From Luteimonas aestuarii (GTDB lineage: Bacteria > Pseudomonadota > Gammaproteobacteria > Xanthomonadales > Xanthomonadaceae): a stretch of 64,000 bases of DNA. Positions within the stretch are counted from its first letter, which is position 1. Every line of letters begins with the position of its first letter. A model generated the notes under the pieces. That model was given only the letters and a program-made list of their open reading frames with translations. It did not search any database and was not told the origin of the DNA. The translations under genes were made by a program, and so were the position numbers. Positions 54,423-62,850 of this stretch are shown piece by piece. The DNA lies in contig NZ_SMTF01000003.1 in the NCBI RefSeq assembly GCF_004357985.1, forward strand, positions 372,001 through 436,000. The letters are read 5' to 3'.

Positions 54423-54650
54423 TCAACCACAACATGAATTGTGCTGTTGGATCGGCGGGCATGGCACTGTTCCGAACGAGCAGAACACACAGCAGTCGCC
54501 TTGATTCGGCCGCAAGACCACTCCACAGCCCGTGCACTCGTAGAAAAATTGGCACGCTGTGACTGGCATTGTCTCGGTCGCCCGATGGCCGCACTCCGGG
54601 CAGGTCAAGATGCTTTCTAGCTCGACGTCACTCACCGTCAGCCCGCGCAT
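54423..54650 (-). CDS. GDCCVFCSxGTVPCPPIQ-family small Cys-rich protein
   Basis: 75 residues with a CPECGH / CTGCG zinc-ribbon-like pair and the diagnostic block GDCCVFCSFGTVPCPPIQ, ending in CCG. This small family is found in mercury and other metal-resistance loci. It overlaps the merP end by 23 bases, so it is in the same transcript. Probably binds metal or a cluster; function unknown. Confidence 0.85.
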   Translation of the reverse strand: MRGLTVSDVELESILTCPECGHRATETMPVTACQFFYECTGCGVVLRPNQGDCCVFCSFGTVPCPPIQQHNSCCG

Positions 54651-54915
54651 TGGCCGGGAAGCCTGCTTCTGTGACTGCGCGCGCGATTCTAGATGTATCC
54701 GTCCGGCTCGTGTCGAACGTCACCGTGACTGTTTCTGCCCGCGTGTCAACCTTCGTCTCGGTGACGCCAGGCACCTTCTCCAGCGCCTTCCTGATGGTGA
54801 TGCCGCAGGCGGGACAGGTCATGTTCTCGGCATCGAACACCACGGTCGCGGGCGTCGCCGCCAGGGCGGCCCCGACCGAGAGAGCAGCCACGAGGGCCAG
54901 TATCCACTTGCGCAT
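54628..54915 (-). CDS. merP: MerP-like periplasmic mercury-binding protein
   Basis: 95 residues: signal peptide (LALVAALSVGAALA), then an HMA domain with NMTCPACGITIRKALEKVPG, in which C34 and C37 bind Hg(II). It follows merT by eight bases. MerP takes periplasmic Hg(II) and passes it to MerT. Confidence 0.9.
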   Translation of the reverse strand: MRKWILALVAALSVGAALAATPATVVFDAENMTCPACGITIRKALEKVPGVTETKVDTRAETVTVTFDTSRTDTSRIARAVTEAGFPANARADGE

Positions 54916-54923
54916 TGCGCCTC

Positions 54924-55280
54924 CTACAGAATCCAGACGATGTAATAGGGAAACAGCAGCAACAGGACGATGAGGACTGTCGCCAACCAGAGCCAACGCC
55001 GCCTCCTTCGCAGGGTGTCCGGCTCGACGCAACTGCCATCCACACCGCAATGTGACGCCGGCCGATACAGCATCCAGAACGCCACCGCCAAGGACACTAC
55101 GGCGGCGGCACTGAACCAAGGCCTCAAGGGATCCAGGGCCGTAAGGGTGCTGATCCAAGCGCCGCTGATCCCCATGAACACCAGTACCAGTGGCACGACG
55201 CAACAGACGGACGCGCCAATGGCGGCGATGCTCGCGCCAACGATGGCCGGAACAGAAGATTTAGCGGGAGTTGCTTGCAT
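54924..55280 (-). CDS. merT: MerT-like mercuric ion transporter
   Basis: 118 residues with three membrane helices. The paired cysteines C26-C27 lie in helix 1 (IGASVCCVVPLVLVFMGISG), and a second pair in the cytosolic loop (HCGVDGSC). This is MerT. The gene starts 38 bases from the merR operator on the divergent side. Confidence 0.92.
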   Translation of the reverse strand: MQATPAKSSVPAIVGASIAAIGASVCCVVPLVLVFMGISGAWISTLTALDPLRPWFSAAAVVSLAVAFWMLYRPASHCGVDGSCVEPDTLRRRRRWLWLATVLIVLLLLFPYYIVWIL

Positions 55281-55286
55281 CCGGGC

Positions 55287-55318
55287 ATACTAATCTCCGT
55301 ACCCGGGTACGGAGTCAA
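55287..55318 (-). promoter_or_regulatory. mer operator/promoter
   Basis: On the minus strand, -35 TTGACT (55318-55313) and -10 TAGTAT (55292-55287) flank a 20-base spacer filled by a perfect dyad (CTCCGTACCC and GGGTACGGAG at 55295-55314). The over-long spacer and central dyad are classic MerR control. merR starts four bases beyond the -35 on the other strand. Confidence 0.88.
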
Positions 55319-55321
55319 GCT

Positions 55322-55744
55322 ATGCGTCCAAACACGTTCACGATCAGCCGCTTGGCAGCGGCTGCCGATGTGCACGTCGAAACCGTGCGCTACTACCAGC
55401 GCCGCAAGCTGCTGCATCAGCCCGCGCGACCGAGCGGAGGCGTGCGTCGCTACGGCGAAAGCGACGTGAATCGGCTTCGGTTCATACGGCACGCTCAGAA
55501 GATGGGATTCAGCCTCGACGAGATCGCTGGCTTACTACAGATTACAGGCAAGCATTCTTGCGAGCAGACCCGCCAGTTGACCGAGCGAAAGCTCGTCGAT
55601 GTCCGCCTACGAATCCGCGAGTTGAGGAATCTGGAGAGGGACCTCGAACAGAAGGTAGCGCGGTGCGCCCGAGTTCCGGCGGGAGAGTGCTGCCCAACGC
55701 TTGATTTTCTGAAGAGGGAGAATTGTTACACGGCAGGGAGTTAG
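55322..55744 (+). CDS. merR: MerR mercury-responsive regulator
   Basis: 140 residues: ISRLAAAADVHVETVRYYQR helix-turn-helix, RRYGESDVNRLRFI, a long dimer helix, and Hg ligands C80 (HSCEQTRQL), C115 and C123/C124 (CARVPAGECCPTL), spaced as in Hg(II)-MerR. ATG 55322 is in the divergent position next to the dyad. It activates the merT operon in Hg(II) and represses without it. Confidence 0.93.
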   Translation: MRPNTFTISRLAAAADVHVETVRYYQRRKLLHQPARPSGGVRRYGESDVNRLRFIRHAQKMGFSLDEIAGLLQITGKHSCEQTRQLTERKLVDVRLRIRELRNLERDLEQKVARCARVPAGECCPTLDFLKRENCYTAGS

Positions 55745-56264
55745 CTCACTTTCTGGCTCTTCTATGCGAGTTCCTCCGGCCCTCCACCCACGCTCTACCT
55801 GGCGGGTGTAGGCCGCGCATCCTGACGATCCTTGGCAGCCCGATGGGTTCCGTCAACCGCCCAGAGAGACCAGCAGCGGGCATCGCCGCACACGTTTGCG
55901 ACGTTTCATATGGGCTCCCTGCGCTGAATAAATCGGACGAGACGGCCGCGCCGCCGCCACCGTATCCCGACGGCCGCTTTCTGAGGCGATGTACGTTAGC
56001 CCTGATAACGGCCCCTAATCGTTGACCTTCTAAAGGTTAGGGACGTCATTGAACGACGGCTACCCTGAATATGACCATGAGCACATGGCAGTCGCATGGG
56101 TGCCGAGACAAGGGGATACCAGGACGGCAGTCAGCCGCCCCGCCGTTCCACTTTTGCGGTCGACTACTTGTCTGTGCTGGCCGCCTACCGCTCTTCAAGC
56201 GCCTCCAGCATCAACTCCGCCGGCAACGCGCTGCGTACTGCTGCAGCCCCGAGATCAGGGGTCG
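55745..56264. other. Gap without recognised gene
   Basis: Open frames exist but none has a ribosome site, domain or codon use that convinces. No tRNA, repeat or insertion-sequence trace was seen. Confidence 0.5.
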
Positions 56265-57611
56265 TCAGTAACCGCGCTGGCGGGCGGCTTCCCTGAGGCG
56301 CTCCTGCTCGGCTGGAGCAAGCGCCTCGAAGTTGCCCTTCAGCAGCTCTTGAATGCAACGCCCAGATAGTTCATCAGCAGATTGATTGCATGTGGCGGCA
56401 ACCTTGCTGGCTGCCTCCCCGAACAGCAGGTCATCTTCCATTCCATGGCAGTAGCCGTACATGCTCCAGGAACGCATGAGGTGGGGCTTCATCCGGTCCC
56501 CAAGTCGATCAACAACAACCACTACTGCGTCGGCCATCTCGCCTACGTGTTGGCGGGTGGTCGCATAGGCTTCCGTTTGCCTCGCTGGAATGCCCGCTGT
56601 TGCAGCCTGCTCTGCGATGGTCTGAGTCAGGGCGCCCATAGCGGCACAGGCTTCCACCTGACGTGAATCCGAAAGATCCAGTCCACGCGAACCTGTGCCT
56701 GACGATGGGCCATGGCTTGCCTCCGGTGCGTCAGTCACTGGGGGTTCGGTGGGTGCCAGCAGCGTCACGGTAGCGAGACGAGGTGAAACTCCTACACCCC
56801 CCTCATTCCTGAAGAAGTGGATATCGACCCTGTCTGCGATCAGGACATACTGCTTGTCATCCATTTCGCCGGAGATGCGCGCGTAAACGGTTGCCCCGAT
56901 CGCAAGCCGCCCTCGATGTCTTGCATCTTCAATCCTGCGGGCTGCTCGTTCGTCTTCAATCCGCATGTCGCATCGCGCCGTTGGCGGTTGTTGTGGTGTC
57001 CTGCCATCTGCTGCTCCTGGCGACGCCCAGTTTCGAATCTTGTAGCCGATCGCCAGGCTTCGATTGCTTCCAAACAGTTCCTCTTGCCAGCCTCCGTCGC
57101 AAGGCAGGAACGGCGCGCTCAGGACGAACGATGACGTATCGAAGTTGTAGGGCATCAACCTCATGTGGGCTGATGCGTCGTCCTCGGTATAGCCACCAAA
57201 GCTCCTGAATCTCCGCGGCGGATCGCCGGTCATGCCGAGGACCTTTTGCGTCGACGGATATGGCATGGATACGCTCAGGACCCCTAGTCTGAACTGTCCC
57301 ATTCCTCTCATTTCCTGAATGAGTGTTCGAATCTGCGCGGCTCTAGCACGCATTGCTTCGTGATGATCTCGCTTCGAGAATTGATCGAGATCGGACGGCG
57401 GCGCTCCAAAGACGTGTTCCGAGAGTTGCTCGTCACTCCAGGTCGTGGCGGCATGACCGAGAAGGATGAGATGCATGTCTGCTCGGCCAATACGTGGATA
57501 GGCAGTTGTTTCAACCGCTTCTGCAGAAGACGTTCTGCTTGATGCGGCAGATGGCAACGCCACGTTGACAGCCGTTGCGACCAGCAGTGCCAGCCCAAAT
57601 CTTCCTTTCAT
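56265..57611 (-). CDS. Large secreted protein of unknown function
   Basis: 448 residues with a signal peptide (FGLALLVATAVNVALPSAASS). Parts look globular: RIGRADMHLILLGHAATTWS, DDHHEAMRARA-like helical stretches, a beta-rich middle (LAIGATVYARISGEMDDKQY, VLIADRVDIHFF) that resembles a lipoprotein-like barrel, a Pro/Thr linker near 300, and a Cys-containing helical C-terminus (CAAMGALTQTIAEQ to the end). I do not recognise the family. It is divergent from an XRE regulator with an AT-rich gap between, a layout common to island cargo. Confidence 0.7.
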   Translation of the reverse strand: MKGRFGLALLVATAVNVALPSAASSRTSSAEAVETTAYPRIGRADMHLILLGHAATTWSDEQLSEHVFGAPPSDLDQFSKRDHHEAMRARAAQIRTLIQEMRGMGQFRLGVLSVSMPYPSTQKVLGMTGDPPRRFRSFGGYTEDDASAHMRLMPYNFDTSSFVLSAPFLPCDGGWQEELFGSNRSLAIGYKIRNWASPGAADGRTPQQPPTARCDMRIEDERAARRIEDARHRGRLAIGATVYARISGEMDDKQYVLIADRVDIHFFRNEGGVGVSPRLATVTLLAPTEPPVTDAPEASHGPSSGTGSRGLDLSDSRQVEACAAMGALTQTIAEQAATAGIPARQTEAYATTRQHVGEMADAVVVVVDRLGDRMKPHLMRSWSMYGYCHGMEDDLLFGEAASKVAATCNQSADELSGRCIQELLKGNFEALAPAEQERLREAARQRGY

Positions 57612-57734
57612 AAGTGTTCCCCCATGGGGTCGTCGTCAGCGCATTGGGTTGCCGGGCGGCTCAAGCCTTCTACATAACTAAATCATATATACCAAAATTG
57701 ACTTTAGCGTGGCCGCGCCATCCAGCGCATTGCC

Positions 57735-58037
57735 ATGTCAAAGACCCTTTACCGCCGCGAGAACGAACTCTTCAGGGAGCAACTGCGTCGCGCGCGGGAG
57801 ACCGCAGGACTCACGCAAGCCGATCTTGCGCGCGCGATCGGTCGGACTCAGGTGTTCGTCAGTCATGTCGAACGGGGGGTTCGCAGGCTGGACGCAGTCG
57901 AGCTTCTGGAGATTTGTCGTGCGATGGGGGTGGATCTCACCACCTTCGTCTCAGAGTTCCAGAAGACGGTGGATGCCCTCCCCCGCCGGAAGACCTCGCA
58001 GGTTCGCCGGACTGGTATCCCGCGCCCTAGGGGATGA
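57735..58037 (+). CDS. XRE-family helix-turn-helix regulator
   Basis: 100 residues: REQLRRARETAGLTQADLAR then AIGRTQVFVSHVERGVRRLD is a complete Cro/C1-type helix-turn-helix, with ELLEICRAMGVDLTTF after it. The tail is short and basic. It probably controls the divergent secreted-protein gene or the recombinase downstream; an AT-rich segment at 57670-57710 is the likely site. Confidence 0.85.
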   Translation: MSKTLYRRENELFREQLRRARETAGLTQADLARAIGRTQVFVSHVERGVRRLDAVELLEICRAMGVDLTTFVSEFQKTVDALPRRKTSQVRRTGIPRPRG

Positions 58038-58437
58038 GCGAAACCGCCAATGCGCGCGATGGTCGATCATTCGTTCGCTTCCAGCTCACTGACGGGGTGG
58101 GGGTCGCCGAACCTCACCCTGTCACGACCCGGATCTTCCTGGCTCTTGTGGATACGCGACGAGGGTCAGCTTGGTGCCCAGTTGCCCTGTGAAGGTGATG
58201 GCGGCGTTTGCCGTTATCAGACAGCTCCCTCTCTTCCGCTTCCATCGTAAGCAACGTTGTCTATGGCGAACCGTCCCAGGAAGTACCAGCGCCATGTGTT
58301 TCGCGAGGATGGCCTCCCGACGAAGGCCACCGGTGATCGCGAGTGACGCCTGCTGCAATCACGCTTTGGAGCGACAGCGACATCCTCGGTACCCACGTCA
58401 GTCGACGGCGACCTCAGTCCCGGTGGACCGCGTCCAG
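58038..58437. other. Gap between XRE gene and recombinase
   Basis: Several overlapping short frames, for example a 27-codon plus frame from 58263 (MANRPRKYQRHVF...) and a 78-codon minus frame from 58358. None has a ribosome site or known domain, so no gene is called. No repeat is seen. Confidence 0.4.
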
Positions 58438-59355
58438 CTACCCGCCTCGCCTCCACAGATCCCGAACCGTCTGGCCATATACCGTACGCACCCAGTCGGT
58501 GCGCTGGGCACCATGCCCCAACGCATTCGCAGCCTTGGCAAGCGCCTCACGTTCAGTCCAGCCTTTCCCATGCAGGTGGCGAATCAGGCAGCAACAGTAC
58601 CCATAACGCGCGGCATGCGGGGACTGCGCGCCAGTCATGCCAATGCGGGAACAGATGCTGTAGACGCGGGCAATAGCCTGAGGAAGTTCACCAGGAATCA
58701 GGAATCCACCAGTCGATGCTGCGACCTCGCGTGCCCTCCCGATTGCGTCGAGTGTCTTGGGCACGTCAATGATGACTGCCTGCCGCAGGCGGCCGCCCTT
58801 TGCGCCACGCGAGACGCGCAACTCCGGCAGCTCGAGTTTCGACTGCCGCAACGTCGACTCCCAGTTCGCCAGATCATGGCTACACATGACCGCCTCCTGC
58901 ACTCGAAGGCCCACGAAGTACCCAAGTTCGATCACGGAGGCGACGCCCGACTCCAGATCGCCCGCCTGTCGCGCGAACTCAGCCATGGCCGGCTCTTCCA
59001 GCGGCTCCCGCACTCCACCGCGGTTGCCTCCAGAAATCCCGAGGCTGAAGTTCGACACGGTGGGGTGCTTCAGCAGCTGTCCCCGGCCAGACTTCCTGAG
59101 CAGGAACCGGATGTGCGCCATGTAGTTCTGCACAGACCTGATCGAGTTTCCATCGTCAAGAAAGTCGCCAGCCAAGGCCTGCAGATGGACGCTGCGCACT
59201 TGCTTGAGGTTTGTCAGATGGAATTTTTTCGCCAGAAAGGAAACTGCTCGTTTGATGGCATAGCGTCTTGCTTTGCGTGTCAATCGAGCACCATCGCGCA
59301 AAGCCAGAACCTTGCGAGCCTGCTGCATCAGCAGGTAGTAGGGCGTATCAGTCAT
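58438..59355 (-). CDS. Tyrosine-type integrase, island-associated
   Basis: 305 residues. An N-terminal SAM-like core-binding region (SVHLQALAGDFLDDGNSIRS) precedes the catalytic domain: R151 (YFVGLRVQEAV), K187 (RGAKGGRLR), H247-x-x-R250 (PHAARYGYC), H281 (LGHG) and Y293 (RTVYGQTV). All catalytic residues are present, so it is probably active. It resembles integrase-domain proteins of integrative elements more than XerC/D. It is one of two recombinases within 2.8 kb on the same strand. Confidence 0.88.
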   Translation of the reverse strand: MTDTPYYLLMQQARKVLALRDGARLTRKARRYAIKRAVSFLAKKFHLTNLKQVRSVHLQALAGDFLDDGNSIRSVQNYMAHIRFLLRKSGRGQLLKHPTVSNFSLGISGGNRGGVREPLEEPAMAEFARQAGDLESGVASVIELGYFVGLRVQEAVMCSHDLANWESTLRQSKLELPELRVSRGAKGGRLRQAVIIDVPKTLDAIGRAREVAASTGGFLIPGELPQAIARVYSICSRIGMTGAQSPHAARYGYCCCLIRHLHGKGWTEREALAKAANALGHGAQRTDWVRTVYGQTVRDLWRRGG

Positions 59356-59982
59356 CGCTGCAACCTCTCCAAGTTCGGCGCCATCCGAACAACGTTTTCA
59401 AGCACATGGCTTGCTGGAGAAGCCCGGCGGCGGCGCCGGAAGGGTTGGGTTGGTTAGGTTTTCTGCGGCGATGCTGCGCGTCGCACGACTGACGCAGATC
59501 CTGGCAAGTAGTGCCAGCAAGGCCCATTTCCCGAGGGAAACCGGACATCTCCAAAAAAAGATGATTGGGATGATGGCAACTAGCCGACGGTGAACACCTG
59601 AGAAGGCACATCTCTCAGGAGGACACGGAGCATTCAAGGCATTGGCAGCCCGCATGCATGAGCAATGCGACGCGTACTCTCGAAGCGGCCTGCGATGCAG
59701 GCTGCGCAGAATGCGATTTGATCGGAGCTGAATCTAGATGATTGACGAGCTTAGGGTCGTCACGCCATTTGGCTTACGCCAGATTGGCTACGAGCGTTCC
59801 CGATCCCACGCGCTGTGTCAAGAGGACATGCGGAAAATTTTCGTCCCGTCACTTTCGAAAAAGCTCGAAACTCCCAGCGCACTCAATCGTTTTGCGCCGT
59901 TATCACTCCACGTCACTCTTGCGTGATCGCCCGCTGACCCTAGACGCGACAATGCCGGCGTACGTCGACATCGGAGGACCGC
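59356..59982. other. Gap upstream of the first recombinase
   Basis: Nothing certain. The 59738-59926 plus-strand frame (62 codons) lacks a ribosome site and any motif. The region may hold the recombinase promoter and an attachment site, but no core was identified. Confidence 0.4.
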
Positions 59983-60087
59983 ATGAGGCCACCGCGCTTC
60001 TCGCTCGCCACGAACGAAGATCGCGATGGCGTTGCGAAAAAGGTTCGAGATTCACTCGCTCGCAACCTACTGATCTACCGCGACTAA
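59983..60087 (+). CDS. Candidate 34-residue small protein
   Basis: ATG 59983 is preceded by a good ribosome site (GGAGGA, four bases spacing). The product opens MRPPRFSLATNEDRDGVAKK and ends in a basic helix with LARNLLIYRD. It is too short to assign; the strong ribosome site is the reason for listing it. It runs into the GAGATTC motif cluster. Confidence 0.35.
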   Translation: MRPPRFSLATNEDRDGVAKKVRDSLARNLLIYRD

Positions 60088-60257
60088 TCCATGAATCTCA
60101 CCACACGGTGTCGAGATTCTTCCGGTCGCCCGACCCCATGCCAGCGTGGCGCCCAGAATCTCGCACTTTCGCACTCTTGCGATCACCTCCGACTCCGCCA
60201 AACCATTGTGGTGCAACGATTTCACGACGCAGTATCGTCCGCAAGAATCTCGACACC
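60046..60257. repeat. Five GAGATTC/GAATCTC motifs, including a 15-base inverted repeat
   Basis: Copies at 60046-60053 (CGAGATTC), 60093-60099 (GAATCTC), 60112-60119 (CGAGATTC), 60156-60163 and 60245-60252 (GAATCTCG). Two of them extend into a perfect inverted repeat: GGTGTCGAGATTCTT at 60107-60121 and AAGAATCTCGACACC at 60243-60257. The cluster lies immediately after the stop of the second tyrosine recombinase. Spacing and orientation are consistent with recombinase arm-type binding sites. Confidence 0.65.
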
Positions 60258-60274
60258 GACCCGGACGACGACCC

Positions 60275-61219
60275 TTACCTCGTTCGCTCCCGAAGCATGG
60301 CCTCAAGCGCAACACCATCCCGTCGACCGGTGGCACCCGCGACATGCCTGGCATAGATCGTCAGCAGCATTCGGCAGTCGGCATGCCCCAATACCTGGGC
60401 GACAAAGGTGGGTGCCTCTCCTGCAGCCAACATCAGGGTGGCCGCAGTGTGGCGCAGCTGCTCCGGGCCGCGAAAGGCCAAACCTTCGGCTTCGAGTATC
60501 CGCCGCCAATCCCGCCGCGCGAAATTCTGGATGTCCAGCGCACGCCCCCGCCGGCTCAGGAAGACATAGCCACCCACGCTGCCCGTCAGCTGCCACTGTC
60601 GGTCGAAGGCCTCGGCAACCGCCGCGCACATCGGGATCAGGCGCTGGGAGGACGCGGTCTTGGGCAGGCTCTCCCGGCCATCCGCGCGCGCGCGACGAAC
60701 CTCGAGCGTGCGCCGCGCACGATCCACGCAGTCCCAACACAGGCCATTGGCCTCACCCGAGCGCAGCCCCACCAGCCCTCGGATCCAGACATACTCGGAC
60801 AGGTGTGCAGGTGCGGCAGCCCTGAGACGCTGGAGCTCGGGCAAGGTGAAGGGCTGGATCTGCGGGCGAGCTACTGGCAGCGGCGGTAACGATCGCCCAG
60901 GGTTGACGATGCCATACCGGTACTCTCGCTCACCCAGGCACTGCGCCAACACCTGCAATACCGCATTGATGCGCTTGGTAGAGCAACCCGACTCGCGCGC
61001 GAGCCGCAGGCGAAGCCCCATCAACGCCGCGCGATCAAAGCCATCGATCCGATGCATCTTCAGCTCGGGCAGCAAGTATCGCTGCAGGATGTGTCCGACC
61101 CGGCGCTGCGTGCTCACGCGCCAGCCGATCGAGACCTGGTCGAACCAGGTGCAAGCGAAGTCCGCAAGCGACGCGCTGGCCGGCGAATGGGGTTGGCGGA
61201 ACTGGACAACGGCATTCAT
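60275..61219 (-). CDS. Tyrosine recombinase, second copy, altered catalytic box
   Basis: 314 residues from ATG 61219 (GGAG eight bases upstream; an earlier ATG at 61249 lacks one). Core-binding domain about 17-110; catalytic domain with R153 (VGLRSGEANGL), K187 (LPKTASSQR), R256 (EQLRHTAAT), H279 (LGHADCR) and Y289 (TIYARHV). The usual His three residues before R256 is Glu (E253), a substitution seen in some recombinases. Related to phage and integron-type integrases. Followed by the GAGATTC motif cluster. Confidence 0.87.
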   Translation of the reverse strand: MNAVVQFRQPHSPASASLADFACTWFDQVSIGWRVSTQRRVGHILQRYLLPELKMHRIDGFDRAALMGLRLRLARESGCSTKRINAVLQVLAQCLGEREYRYGIVNPGRSLPPLPVARPQIQPFTLPELQRLRAAAPAHLSEYVWIRGLVGLRSGEANGLCWDCVDRARRTLEVRRARADGRESLPKTASSQRLIPMCAAVAEAFDRQWQLTGSVGGYVFLSRRGRALDIQNFARRDWRRILEAEGLAFRGPEQLRHTAATLMLAAGEAPTFVAQVLGHADCRMLLTIYARHVAGATGRRDGVALEAMLRERTR

Positions 61220-61375
61220 CACGAGCTCCAGGCATGCATGCATCAACATGCCCCGACCTCACAGTTCGCAAAACAAGGAGGCGTTTTCCCGGCAGCCCTG
61301 CGCCAAGCGCCTCGACCCCCGACCAGCACAGCCTGCTCTTCAAGATGCACCGGGGGCCCGGATGTCCTCGCGCGC

Positions 61376-61687
61376 CTACGGCCGTCGGAACAAGAACCTC
61401 GGGTCGCGCAAGAAGCGTGCCTTTGTTCCGGACGCCATCCAAAGCACCCGCATTTCCTCCAGGGTGCCCGCGAACTTCATGTCCGCGCGCTCGGGAAAAG
61501 CCATCGAGCCGCTCACCGCTGATTGCATGCCCGTGCCCGCAGGCAAGTACATCAGAATGTCGCCCACCCCGGCCTGGCCTCCATCGCGGGTGCGCTCCAG
61601 CGTGCCGGCCGTCACCTCCAACCTAGTCTCATTATCGCCTTCCCGCTGCACCTCTCTGACATTAAAAAACAGGTCCTGGTCGCTCAT
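61376..61687 (-). CDS. Small hypothetical protein
   Basis: 103 residues starting MSDQDLFFNVREVQREGDNE, with GGAG about nine bases before the ATG. Beta-rich with a GVGDILMYLPAGTGMQSAVS centre; no signal peptide, membrane helix or known domain. Codon use fits the neighbourhood, so translation is likely. Confidence 0.55.
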   Translation of the reverse strand: MSDQDLFFNVREVQREGDNETRLEVTAGTLERTRDGGQAGVGDILMYLPAGTGMQSAVSGSMAFPERADMKFAGTLEEMRVLWMASGTKARFLRDPRFLFRRP

Positions 61688-62135
61688 GGTTCGCTCCGTT
61701 GACGGTCACGGACCGAGCGTAGGACGGGAGTTCCGCCGTGGATACTGGACAACGTCTCCCCGAGCCCCAGGTCGTCTTCAGACGTCGACCCGGGTATTGG
61801 CAGAACCCGGGTCATTCCCGGGCCATCTGCTACCCGAATCGGCGAGTGGGCGGCCATATCGGCTGCGGCGTGGGTTCAGCATGCGATCAGGACCAGCCGT
61901 CTGGCGATAGACCGAGCGACTGCAACAGATTCCGAAACGCGAGGTGCGGGTTAGCTGTACCAGACCGATGAGGTACTGCGTTAGACATTGGCACCCCGCT
62001 ACCATGGAGATGAGGCTGCTCAGATCTGCAGAGCTTTTCTGATCCCGCGGGTATTCCCCGTAAAAGCCCGGGAGTACATCCTTTCGATTTCAGCGTTCAT
62101 CAATTGACTATTTCCCGCAAGTGGAACATGCGGGT
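61688..62135. other. Gap without recognised gene
   Basis: No supported gene or repeat. Open frames on both strands lack ribosome sites. GC content dips toward 62000-62110. Confidence 0.45.
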
Positions 62136-62423
62136 TCATTTGTCTGAGACGGGCTCCATCATGAAATCTGTTTTGCAGGTTCTACCCGTTTGCGCAGCCG
62201 AAGCATCCGCCACATTTTCGCCGGAAAGGCATCTTCCTACACCGTGACCATGAGGCTTCACCAGGCCCGCATCATCTTCCATTGAAAGAACGATCCTCTC
62301 GGTGAGGGTACGAAGCTTATCGGCCTCGCTCTTTAGCGCGTCTCCGGCTCGCTTGTAGTAGCGCCAAGATGCTAGCCAAGAGATCAAGGCTCCTGTCACT
62401 ACGGAGACAACGATTTCAATCAT
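62136..62423 (-). CDS. Small membrane-anchored hypothetical protein
   Basis: 95 residues: an N-terminal membrane helix (MIEIVVSVVTGALISWLASW) and a charged helix (RAGDALKSEADKLRTLTERI), with Cys in the tail. Typical of small island proteins of unknown function. Its ATG lies just inside the chimeric end of the etfB fragment, so it marks the last island gene before the chromosome. Confidence 0.55.
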   Translation of the reverse strand: MIEIVVSVVTGALISWLASWRYYKRAGDALKSEADKLRTLTERIVLSMEDDAGLVKPHGHGVGRCLSGENVADASAAQTGRTCKTDFMMEPVSDK

Positions 62424-62850
62424 GGCGACCCTGCATTGAACTAGCCCGGGAAAGCTCCGAGAAGTCCTTTTTCATGGGGCAGAACCGGTCGTCGATGGCC
62501 TGCTTGCCGAGGATGACGAGGTCCGGCGATTGCTTCTCGACCAGCTTGAGCAGCGTGCGGGCGGCGGTCAGCGGCTGGATGGCCCCGTCCGTGACGACGT
62601 GGATGGCGCGGTTGGCGCCCATCGCCAGGCCGTTGCGCAGGTGGGCTTGGGCATCGGCGGGCGCAATGGTGGCCACCACCACTTCGGTGGCGACGCCCTT
62701 GTCGCGCAGCCGCAGGGCCTCTTCCAGCGCGATCTCGTCGAACGGGTTGGGCGACAGCTTCACGCCGTCGACGACCACGCCGGAGCCATCCGGCTTGGCC
62801 TGGACGCGGACGTTGTAGTCCGCCACGCGCTTGTAGGCGACGAGAATCAT
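62416..62850 (-). pseudogene. etfB: Electron-transfer flavoprotein beta subunit, interrupted
   Basis: From ATG 62850 the first 120 residues are a normal EtfB (MILVAYKRVADYNVRVQAKP ... LVILGKQAIDD, given in parts). After GKQAIDD the sequence becomes unrelated (RFCPMKKDFSELSR...) and stops at 62416, about 100 residues short of the usual 250. The break near 62490 is where island DNA begins. The gene overlaps the upstream hydrolase stop by one base, an operon linkage. The remaining part of etfB is not in the window. Confidence 0.82.

Noticed and set aside
58122..58358. 78-codon minus-strand frame after the first recombinase
   Set aside because: No ribosome site or known domain; overlapping frames are equally open.
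58171..59457. 428-codon plus-strand frame
   Set aside because: Shadow of the tyrosine integrase on the other strand.
62500..62850. tRNA gene at the island edge
   Set aside because: Looked for a cloverleaf near the junction; none seen. Insertion is in etfB instead.
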